Source: Conus ventricosus
Taxonomy: Eukaryota > Mollusca > Gastropoda > Neogastropoda > Conidae
Length of the DNA: 64,000 nt
Assembly (NCBI GenBank): GCA_018398815.1
Contig: CM031615.1
Span: 60,050,621-60,114,620, forward strand
Reading direction: 5' to 3'
Positions 14,301-26,141 of the stretch are shown piece after piece (within the stretch, counting starts at the first letter, position 1; every line of letters starts with the position of its first letter). The position numbers and the translations under genes were made by a program. The notes under the pieces were generated by a model. It searched no databases. It was not told where the DNA came from and worked only from the letters and a program-made list of their open reading frames with translations.

Positions 14301-17300
14301 TAATTACGCTGTCTATATTCTTACCAATATCTAAAATTGTTCTGGAGGCAGTTGTTTTTGCCTTGTCATTGTGAATAAATCACCGGGCTTTTTCAGTTGC
14401 ACAACTGCATCAGGAAGAGAGATTTTAAGGCATCAGTTTCCAGAGCTGCCAGCTATCCGGCTTTCAGTGGGATTTAATTTGCTGAAGTGCACATCATTAT
14501 GCTGGCCGTGAAAAAGTTTCCGTTTGGGGTGGGGAAAAAAGTTTGTATATTTGCAGAGTTCGCACATCTGCACCTTTCGTTTAGCCAAAGAGCTGTTTGG
14601 AAACTTGCTTCTGGTTCAGCTTCTTCTGTCGCCTTCATGTTGATACAACCTGCTGGACCGATTAACCTTGAGGAAGAAAAGAAGAAACAAATTAGAACAT
14701 AAGTGCAGATTCAGGTTGCATTTTGCTGCTCATGATAGGAGTGCTGTTGATCCCAGTCACCAATTCTGCCTGTGAAAGTGCTGTGTCGGAAAGACCCGTA
14801 CAGATTTTCGTACCTCCTTGGGTCAAGACACTACAGAGGCACTGCTGATTCTGAAGTGCAAAGTGACCCAAGTCATAAGATGAAGTTTAGTGACAGTGTG
14901 CTCCAAAATGTAAAAGAGCAACAATGTACTGGCTGAGACAGAGATTCCATGAAAACACTTGACAACAGGAAAGAAACTAAACTGGAATGTCATTCTTTTG
15001 TTTTGGGAGCAATAGTTTTGGCGTCATATACTTTACCATGTCAGACCATAGCATTCCATGGCAGTTAGTCAGCTCTGCCAGGCCAAGATTTTTTGTGGCT
15101 AATGCAGTAGTAAGACCATCACGTGACGCCCATACTACTTCCGCCAGGGAAGAAGCCGGTGTAAACTTCCTGTTCCTCATTCAACCTCGGCCTCCTGCCT
15201 AACAAGGACAGGTTTTTTTGCTCTGTCTCGCCTATACTTCTGTTTTTGTAGAGATTGCTTGTGTGCTTGCCTTCTTTACTTGTTCTGTTGTGGCTTACGT
15301 TCGACCATAGGTACCATTGCCGCGTGAGGCTTATGGATGGCATTTTATTTCATTTTATTCACGCTCTATGGCGTGACGGCTCACGACTTCTCTTCACCCC
15401 ATTGTTCTCCATTCGTCCCTTACTCGCCGGGTGTGGGAACGCGTCACCCTGGTAGTAACGCGTCCCCCACTCTCTCTTTATTTTCTTCCCTATTTCCTTC
15501 GATCTCGGCGCTTTGTTTATTCCCACTAGCCATCTCGGTCATTCACTTTGACGATCGATCTTCGTCGGTCGCTTGAGCCACCATTTTTATTCTCGGCATT
15601 CCGGCTGACCCCTGCGTGGTCGTCCTCGTTTGTCATACCTGTTCACTGCTATGTAGGTTTTCCTCCTCTATTATTATCTCCTTCTTTTCCTTGTATCACT
15701 ACTCCTGATCGTCTTCTTCGATCGCTCGTCTAGTATGGTCGATCGGGTTTGTACCCACATCGCTACCATCAAATTATGATGGCGGATGTTTTAAGAAAGA
15801 AGAAGAAGAGTTCGCCTTTCTGTCTCCCATCACTCATTTAAGCCAATAACAAGCATTTGTTATCCTAACATTCCCTCTGCGGAGTCGCCTTTCGGCCCTC
15901 GTATACCTTCAGCGCGTCAGTATATTTTACTCTCGCGCCCATTGCTTCTCTTTCGACGACCTAACCCTCACCGGTCAATCGACCCGCCATCTTGGATTTT
16001 CCACTACGGTCGGCGTCTCCTCCATATTGCCTCACCGCATGGTGCCCATTTTCGTGAGCTGCAGCTTATGTCATTTGGCCATCTGTGTTTTGGCATCGTT
16101 GCAGACCTTGCATGTTGATAATGTGTTCAGATCTTACATTGTTTTGGATAGAAACAGGGAACTCTGAAGAAAGTAATACTAATCAGTTGTCAGTGAAGAT
16201 GCTTTTCTGCTCTTTTTGTTTATTTCCTGAGAGCAGCAGTCACAGTGAACATGAATATCAAAAGGCTGTTTAACTCTCCTGATACCACCAGCGGTAGCTG
16301 CTACCAATGACGTTTCCTATACCTGAGAGCCAAAGGCAGTAGCAACCGCCGAGAAGCACATGGCACACACTAAGCTTATTTTAAAGCTGATGTCACTTCC
16401 CCTGGGCAGCCTAGAGCATGCTCACTTGAATTAAACATGGCTACTTCCTTTGTCTGCAATTTCAAGCAGCAAAACATCATTTCAGTGCCAGCCGAGAGCA
16501 GCACGGACGGCACAATTCCCTGCTGCCGCACGCTCACGCACAGCACTCATTCCCTGCCGACGCACATATTTGGCCCCTTTTTAATTTATTTTTATGGTAG
16601 CTAGACAACAACTGATGGTCTTGTGTTAGGTGTCACAGGAAAGAACAAACACTCAACTAATCGAACATAGTAATTTCATATCATTTACTTTCAATGTGTA
16701 CACACGACTGTGCTTTGAAAAACATGTCTGCCAAGTAAAAAAAATGCTTTGTTTGCATTCTATTCCGTTCTTTTACAACACCAAATCGGAAGATGAAGGA
16801 TGGCTGCATCTTCAAACAATTCACTTTCCTATTCTCTTTCAAAGTTTTCTATCTATCACTCCCCACATCACCAGATCCACTTTGTAATATGATTTCAAAC
16901 GCTTCATTGAGCAAGAAATCGCTACCACCCCTTCGCCTGACCGACATTTTTTCTGGCACAGGAAATGCGTGCCGTGCGCCGGTGCCGCCAGTTTCTTTGT
17001 TTCAAAGCTCCTGGGGTCGGCCAAGTTCACAATAGGCCACTGAAAGTATGGTCTACAACTCGCTTCAACATCCCGAAGACTAGTTACAGAGCTTATTTCC
17101 CTTGGATCATTTTGATGGAAAGTGTAGGAATTTTTTATCTTCCTGTCATCTGATAGTGGACGACACGGCAGAATGTACTGCTGTCTGTCCGTCATCCAGA
17201 CTTGGATGACTCGGCTCAAGGGAGAGAAATCCTGTCCTCCACTACTGGATGACTCGGCTGGTAAAGGTTAAAAAAAATTTTGAGCAGTTTCCATGATGGA

Positions 17301-20300
17301 GGTAACCGAAGCATTTCTAGCTGAACTCTTTGGTGACTTAGGGAGTGAAGATGAGTATTTTGAAGAATTTACACTGAGGATTGTTTTTCGGCGACAAAGA
17401 GAAGGATGCTGAAAGAAGAACATGTGGCTGAAGTGATTGATTCTGATTTGGAAGAAGAGGATGATGAAGTGATAGGCGACCTCAGTGAAAGTTTTATGCT
17501 ACCCAACAATTGCCACCATCTACAACAGCAGCAACATTACCACCAAAAACATAACATTATACACTTGAAATTAATGTCGGAACAATTTACATGCGTTTCT
17601 ACATAACTTCACCAAATCTCATGGCAATTCAATTAGATTGCAATTAGGATTGTATTTTGGGGAATTTTTATTGTCATCATCATTCTCTTGCCCATGATGG
17701 GCGTAGAGGAGAGATGAGAGACACTCTTGAAGCCAGGCACCGCCATCCGGCCCTGTCCTCTGCCTGTCGCATCAGCGTAGGGCCATCCATCCTGGTCCAT
17801 TCTTTGATGTTGTCCATCCAGCATTTGGCTTGTCGTCCCCTTCGTCTGCCGCCTTCCAGCGTGCCCTGGATGACTGTTTTGGGCAGTGAATTGTGTATGA
17901 CATGCCGAACCACGACAGTTTCCTCTTCTTGACTGTTGCCAAGAGGGGTTCTTGGGGGCCTGCAAGTGATGTTATTTGGCTCCTCACAAGGTCGTTAATT
18001 GTAACATAGGTGATAATATTCTGAGTCAGTAAAAAAAAAATAGTTGGTTTATAGGTGATAATATTCTGAGTCAGTAAAAAAAAATAGTTGGTTTCCATGT
18101 ATAGAAACAGTACTGAAATACTTGGCATGAGAGGAGTTAACAGATCAGTTGAGGAAATTCAAATGATGAATGAAAATGCACAATTCTAATATTCAACAAT
18201 TTCTGCAATTTTGATATCACAGGATTTAAACCGTGCCAAGAAGGCTGTAGCTGCCTCAAATCAGGATACTTCCCAGAATGCCAAGGGGGTGCTGCAGGAG
18301 AAAGGTGCTCCCCCCAGTGAGATCAGCACCCAAGAAACAAATGATAATCAGGAGAAAGAAGTGGATGAGAGTGACGCCAACAAATCTGTTCACGTAAGTT
18401 GTGTACCTGATGTTTGTTGGTTTGTGGCCATGTGGAAGGCAGTCCTTTATGTCAGTGGTGGACGTTTCGCTGTTTGGCTTGTGTGGAAGGTGGGGTCATT
18501 ATGTAAATTATGAACACTTGGTTTAGTACCCTGTATGGATGGTGGTGGTTATATGCATAGTGGGTATTTTGTTTATTGTCATGTGTGAAGGTGATCATTA
18601 TGTAAATAGTGGACTTTTCGTTTATTTGCCAGTGTGGGCGATGATTATTATGTGAGTAGTGGACATTCTGGTTTTTTTTTGCATGTATGAAGGTGATCAA
18701 GTAAGTAGTGCATATTTTGTGTGTTGGCCTGGCTATCACAGATCTGTTTACCCAGATGAGTTTTTTCTGTATCTAGCATGGAAAAATCAGCCAAAATGGA
18801 AACATGATATTGCTCAATGAAATGTGACAAAAAATTTGTCAAAATATGGAGGGGCAAAGTGGTGGGGGGGGGGGGGGGGGGGGGAGGAGAAATCAGTATT
18901 CCATCCAACAACCAATCAAAAAACACCGCAAGACAGCCATTTTTTAAAAAAGAAAATAAAAAAAGAAAAGAAAATGAGAAGACAGCTCTGCCATCTGGGT
19001 GTCCGATTGTTGGTATTGTCAGAAAAAGATGCTGTTTAATAGGAAAACGGAAGAAAACCTGGAATGTTTCATGTATGTTGTGGAACACATCTACGACTGT
19101 CATGTGGTATCTGCAAGCAATGCCACAAAGGCGATTGCCAAGTGCAGTAGTAGTTTTTTTTTTTCTTGTGAATGTTGTCGTCTTTTTTCACCCTCCGGAC
19201 CACAGTGATTCTGATAGCCTTTCCGTATCCATGATTGCTGTGTGTATGGTGAGCTGTATGGTTGTCAAACTTTTAGAGATGATTTTGATGTGTATGAATT
19301 ATGTGACAAGCTGTCAGTGCATGTGTATGTGTGTACAAGAATACATAAGCATGTGAGTGAAGTCAGTTAATGCATATTTTCTAATTTAATAATGGAGCAA
19401 AGCACAGCAACTATTATCATGTGACTGTATAAAGGACAATAACTCTATAACAAGGTCTTGTCATACAGCTGTTTCTAGTGAAGTTGCTTCAAAGAAATTT
19501 GAAGGAAATTGGGATTGCAATGATTTTCATGAGAGGGGTAAGGGAACACCTTACTGTTTGGGGGACTAGAAAATGTGCATGTTGTAACCCCAAATAGAAA
19601 ATGTGCATGTTGTAACCCCAAATAGAAAATGTGCATGTTGTAACCCCAAATAGAAAATGTGCATGTTGTAACCCCAAATAGAAAATGTGCATGTTGTAAC
19701 CCCAAATAGAAAATGTGCATGTTGTAACCCCAAATAGAAAATGTGCATGTTGTAACCCCAAATAGAAAATGTGCACGTTGTAACCCCAAATAGAAAATGT
19801 GCACGTTGTAACCCCAAATAGAAAATGTGCACGTTGTAACCCCAAATAGAAAATGTGCATGTTGTAACCCCAAATAGAAAATGTGCATGTTGTAACCCCA
19901 AATAGAAAATGTGCATGTTGTAACCCCAAATTGATTCAATGATTAAGTATGTGATTTTAATACAGAAACCATAGAGTGAAGTACAAACTTTTCCACACCA
20001 ACCTAATCTTTGTTATCAGACTGATGTTAATGGACTCCGCTGACTTACAACTGATTAACAATGTTGATTCCTATTGTCATTTTTCTTCCTTTTTATCAGA
20101 GCTGAAGGTGTATGCATTCCAGTCATTCACCTTCAAACTCGTATCCACAGGTGATGGCGGAAGAGAAATGGTCAGCAGACAAGAAGCGAGACGACTCTTT
20201 CCTGGTCGACTTGATGTACGGGCAGTACAAAAATAAAATCACCTGCCCCAGCTGCAAAGAGGTAGGTCAGCAGATCGGCTGGTCTGGCGTCTGTTTTGTT

Positions 20301-21093
20301 GCTCACCTGTGAAAGTTTTAAGGTAAAAAAAAAAACTGATCCAAGGGTCTGATTTTTTTTTTATGATTTTTTTTTTTCCTTTACTAAATTAAAAAAAAGA
20401 AAGTTAAAATGCCCCACATGCTTCCCCCTCTTCGACCACCCTCACCCAAAGCAGACACACAGAAACGAGGCAGCAACGGAGCATGTGACTGACCCCCAGA
20501 AAAAGTGACGTTTTGTTTACGCTAAGTGTTGTCGTCTGCTAAATTAGGCATACCACTTCTCGTCCTTTCGCTTGACTATCTTCCTTCGGGAAGAGAAGAA
20601 ATGTGGATGTTAGGCCAGGAAAAAGGTAACTGTTGTCTTCAAACTGTCAGAATGAAACATGGACATAGAAACAGAACTAATTCAAGAAGACAGATTATTA
20701 TTGTATTCTCAAAGAAAAGGAGTTAGAGTGGGTGAGGAAAGAAAGATTTTGTATAGGTTCAGATGAAAGATTGAATGGTGGTTAGGTTGATTTCTGCAGT
20801 AAATTCTGTAATACAGCAGATGCAAACACATGCAGAAATGTTGGAAATCATCTGATTTTGTGAGTGAGGTTGATCGTTCTGGATGGATCGAATGATGTTG
20901 ATTGATATCTACAGTTTTTCCCGCAGATGTTCAACAGTCCGACATCAAAGTTTTACCTTTTTGGATGCAGGTGTCGACCACTTTTGAGCCGTTCTCTATA
21001 CTTCCACTGGCTCTTCCCAAGAGCAAGATGACTTTGACCGTGACCTTCATATGGCGTGATGCTCAGCGAAGACCTATAAAGGTAGGTGTGTGT

Positions 21094-21144
<51 letters not shown>

Positions 21145-24100
21145 AGAGAGAGAATCTTTGTAGGTGTTCATGTGCATTGATATTTTCAGTGTTACACCAG
21201 TTTATCCTTTTGAATAGCATGCTGGAATAATACAGATTGAAAAAAAAGGTCAAATGTTTCATCCAGCGCCTGACCATTGGAATGATGGGTTATGCTGGTT
21301 TTGTTCCAGTATCAAGTACTGCTGGTGAAAGACTCCACAGTGGAACACCTGACCGAACAACTCTCACAAAAGACGGGTGTGCATCCCAAAAACGTGAGTG
21401 CTGATTGGTTTGACATTTCATACCTTGTGGTTTTGTGGAGGTAAGGCATTTGTTTGTACACAGGTAAGTATGAAGAAACGTGTTTGGCTTCGCCTGTTTT
21501 CTCATATGTACCTGTCCAAACAAACGCCTAATCCCCATTTGGCATGCAACATCGCCAGGTCATCGGGATCACATCACACACACACAAAAATACAATTGGG
21601 ATTGCAGAGGGCTTACCTCGCCTCCATACTCGGTTAGGCAACAAGAGTGATAGTTCCGAATCCTCGGTGATTTTCAGAATGAAGGTGAATGACCGCAGTG
21701 GTCAATTACTGGCATCTGCGACAAACAGAAGAGAGAGGCCCAGTGGAAAGAACAGAGGCACCGCAGACAGCAAAGAACTGCGTCAACACCAACAAGATGC
21801 TCATGACCGAGACCTCACCTGCGGCAACTGCAACAGAGTCTGCTGCTCAAGGAGTGGGCTCTTCAGCCACAGCAGGCTCTGCAGCTTCACAACTGACTGA
21901 TCCATGAAGCAAACACCATTGCCTCTGGAGAGAAACGGATGCTATCAAAACACAGATAGGCTTTTAAAGCTATACTCACTTCAACATTTTTATCATACAA
22001 AAGAAGAGTGAAATTAATTTCGAAATTATTGAAATCACACAAAAGTATTTCTGGGAGGGGTAAAGGAAAAATGGAAAAAGAAACGGGCCCTTATCAGGGA
22101 GGGAAAAAGAAACGGGCCTTATCAGGGAGGGGAAAAAGAAACAGGCCCTTATCAGGGAGGGGAAAAAGAAACAGGCCCTTTCAGGGAGGGGGGAAAAGAA
22201 ACAGGCCCTTATCAGGGAGGGGAAAAGAAACGGGCCCTTATCAGGGAGGGGGAAAAGAAACAGGCCCCTTTTATCAGGGAGGGGAAAAAGAAACAGGCCC
22301 TTATCAGGGAGGGGGAAAAGAAACAGGCCCTTATCAGGGAGGGGGAAAAGAAACAGGCCCTTATCAGGGAGGGGGAAAGAAACGGGCCCTTATCAGGGAG
22401 GGGAAAAGAAACAGGCCCTTATCAGGGAGGGGGAAAAGAAACAGGCCCTTATCAGGGAGGGGGAAAAGAAACGGGCCCTTATCAGGGAGGGGGAAAGAAA
22501 CAGGCCCTATCAGGGAGGGGAAAAAGAAACAGGCCCTTATCAGGGAGGGGGAAAAGAAACGGGCCCCTTATCAGGGAGGGGGAAAAGAAACAGGCCCTTA
22601 TCAGGGAGGGGGAAAAAGAAACGGGCCCTTATCAGGGAGGGGGAAAAGAAACGGGCCCTTATCAGGGAGGGGGAAAAAAGAAACGGGCCCTTATCAGGGA
22701 GGGGGAAAAGAAACGGGCCCTTATCAGGGAGGGGGAAAAGAAACAGGCCTTATCAGGGAGGGGGAAAAGAAACGGGCCCTTATCAGGGAGGGGGAAAAGA
22801 AACGGGCCCTTATCAGGGAGGGGAAAAGAAACGGGCCCTTATCAGGGAGGGGGAAAAGAAACAGGCCCTTATCAGGGAGGGAAAAAGAAACAGGCCCATA
22901 TCAGGGAGGGGGAAAAGAAACAGGCCCTTATCAGGGAGGGGAAAAAGAAACAGGCCCTTATCAGGGAGGGGAAAAAAAAACAGGCCCATATCAGGGAGGG
23001 GGAAAAGAAACAGGCCTTATCAGGGAGGGGAAAAAGAAACAGGCCCTTATCAGGGAGGGGGAAAAGAAACAGGCCCATATCAGGGAGGGGAAAAAGAAAC
23101 AGGCCCTTATCAGGGAGGGAAAAAGAAACAGGCCCTTATCAGGGAGGGGGAAAAGAAACAGGCCCATATCAGGGAGGGAAAAGAAACGGGCCCTTATCAG
23201 GGAGGGGAAAAAGAAACAGGCCCTTATCAGGGAGGGGAAAAAGAAACGGGGCCCTTATCAGGGAGGGGGAAAAGAAACAGGCCCTTATCAGGGAGGGGGA
23301 AAAGAAACAGGCCCTTATCAGGGAGGGGGAAAAGAAACAGGCCCTTATCAGGGAGGGGGAAAAGAAACGGGCCCTTATCAGGGAGGGGGAAAAAGAAACG
23401 GGCCCTTATCAGGGAGGGGAAAAAGAAAAGGCCCTTATCAGGGAGGGGGAAAAGAAACAGGCCCTTATCGGGGAGGGGGAAAAGAAACAGGCCTTATCAG
23501 GGAGGGGGAAAAAAAAACGGGCCCTTATCAGGGAGGGGGAAAAGAAACGGGCCCTTATCAGGGAGGGGGAAAAGAAACGGGCCCTTATCAGGGAGGGGGA
23601 AAAGAAACGGGCCCTTATCAGGGAGGGGGAAAAAGAAACGGGCCCTTATCAGGGAGGGGGAAAAGAAACAGGCCCTTATCAGGGAGGGGAAAAAAGAAAC
23701 GGGCCCTTATCGGGGAGGGGGAAAAGAAACGGGCCCTTATCAGGGAGGGGGAAAAGAGAAACAGGCCCTTATCAGGGAGGGGGAAAAGAAACGGGCCTTA
23801 TCAGGGAGGGGAAAAGAAACAGGCCCTTATCAGGGAGGGGAAAAGAAACAGGCCCTTATCAGGGAGGGAAAAGAAACGGGCCCTTATCAGGGAGGGGAAA
23901 AAGAAACAGGCCCTTATCAGGAGGGGAAAAGAAACAGGCCCTTATCAGGGAGGGGGAAAAGAAACGGGCCCTTATCAGGGAGGGGAAAAAGAAAACAGGC
24001 CTTATCAGGGAGGGGAAAAAGAAACAGGCCCTTATCAGGGAGGGGAAAAAGAAACAGGCCCTTATCAGGGAGGGGGAAAAGAAACAGGCCCTTATCAGGG

Positions 24101-26098
24101 AGGGGAAAAAGAAACGGGCCCTTATCAGGGAGGGGGAAAAGAAACGGGCCCTTATCAGGGAGGGGGAAAAGAAACAGGCCCTTATCAGGGAGGGGAAAAA
24201 GAACAGGCCCTTATCAGGGAGGGGGAAAAGAAACGGGCCCTTATCAGGGAGGGGGAAAAGAAAACAACAAGGAAAAGACGGCCTCAGAAACTTCTCCATC
24301 ACAACATCAGGTTCACTCGCTATCTCCTTTCCAAGGAAGATCAGGTGACCAAGGTATTGCTGAGAACTGGACACACCAGACCAGGACACCACTTACTCAC
24401 CAAAGTCCACAACCCTGACTCCACTGTCTGCCCCTTTCACACTGATCAAGTGAGGGTGGGGCGTCTCCTCTAGCACTGTCCTGTCCACTAGAACCTGCGA
24501 GCAGAAACTTGGTCTACAGGCAGCACTATTGAAGAAGAAACTTGTATTTCCAGTAGACTTGGTGTACATTTGAGTCACTAGACTCTGCCTGAAAAATTGT
24601 GTGATGAGATCCCAACAAAAATCCCTGAACTGCCCTTATAATGAAAAAAAAAAAAAAGAAGAGAAAATAATGTGTTGCATAACTACAAAATTTTTCCATC
24701 GCTGCTTCTTCATGATTAAGTGACTGATGATTGACTGTGTTCTGGGCTGAGGCATGATATGTTTTCCATCGCTGCTTCTTGATGATTAAGTGACTGATGA
24801 TTGACTGTGTTCTGGGCTGAGGCATGATATGTTTTCCATCGCTGCTTCTTGATGATTAAGTGACTGATGATTGACTGTGTTCTGGGCTGAGGCATGATAT
24901 GTTTTCCATCGCTGCTTCTTCATGATTAAGTGACTGATGATTAACTGTGTTCTGGGCTGAGGCATGATATGTTTTCCATCGCTGCTTCTTGATGATTAAG
25001 TGACTGATGATTAACTGTGTTCTGGGCTGAGGCATGATATGTTTTCCATCGCTGCTTCTTCATGATTAAGTGACTGATGATTGACTGTGTTCTGGGCTGA
25101 GGCAATGATTTTGTTTTCCATCGCTGCTTCTTCATGATTAAGTGACTGATGATTGACTGTGTTCTGGGCTGAGGCATGATATGTTTTCATCGCTGCTTCT
25201 TCATGATTATGTGACTGATGATTGACTGTGTTCTGGGCTGAGGCATGATATGTTTTCCATCGCTGTTCTTCATGATTAAGTGACTGATGATTAACTGTGT
25301 TCTGGGCTGAGGCATGATATGTTTTCCATCGCTGCTTCATCATGATTAAGTGACTGATGATTAACTGTGTTCTGGGTGAGGCATGATATGTTTTCCATCG
25401 CTGCTTCTTCAAAGATTAAGTGACTGATGATTGACTGTGTTCTGGGCTGAGGCATGATATGTTTTCCATCGCTGCTTCTTCATGATTAAATGACTGATGA
25501 TTGACTGTGTTCTGGGCTGAGGCATGATATGTTTTCCATCGCTGCTTCTGATGATTAAGTGACTGATGATTGACTGTGTTCTGGGCTGAGGCATTTATAT
25601 GTTTTCCATCGCTGCTTCTTGATGATTAAGTGACTGATGATTAACTGTGTTCTGGGCTGAGGCATGATATGTTTTCCATCGCTGCTTCTTGATGATTAAG
25701 TGACTGATGATTGACTGTGTTCTGGGCTGAGGCATGATATGTTTTCCATCGCTGCTTCTCATGATTGACTGATGATTGACTGTGTTCTGGGCTGAGGCAT
25801 GATATGTTTTCCATCGCTGCTTCTTCATGATTAAGTGACTGATGATTGACTGTGTTCTGGGCTGAGGCATGATATGTTTTCCATCGCTGCTTTCTCATGA
25901 TTAAGTGACTGATGATTGACTGTGTTCTGGGCTGAGGCATGGTATGTAGACAGTTTTACTGTGCTGGTTTCAGATGCGTGTATATGAAGTGAAGAACAGC
26001 CTGTTCTACAGACGGTTTAACAACAGCAGCGACCTTTCCCGCGTGGATTTAAAAGACCTCATTATCGTGTGAGTGTGCTGTCCGTGTGCGCGCGCCGC

Positions 26099-26141
<43 letters not shown>

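Noticed and set aside
19475..19939. Minus-strand 154-codon frame with [17 protein letters not shown] repeats
   Set aside because: Translation of the 28-bp array; the period is not a multiple of three and simply cycles through the frames.
24690..25945. Regular repeats that could be taken for a CRISPR array
   Set aside because: There are no unique spacers; whole 70-bp units repeat in an animal intron. The same applies to the 56-, 53- and 142-bp arrays.
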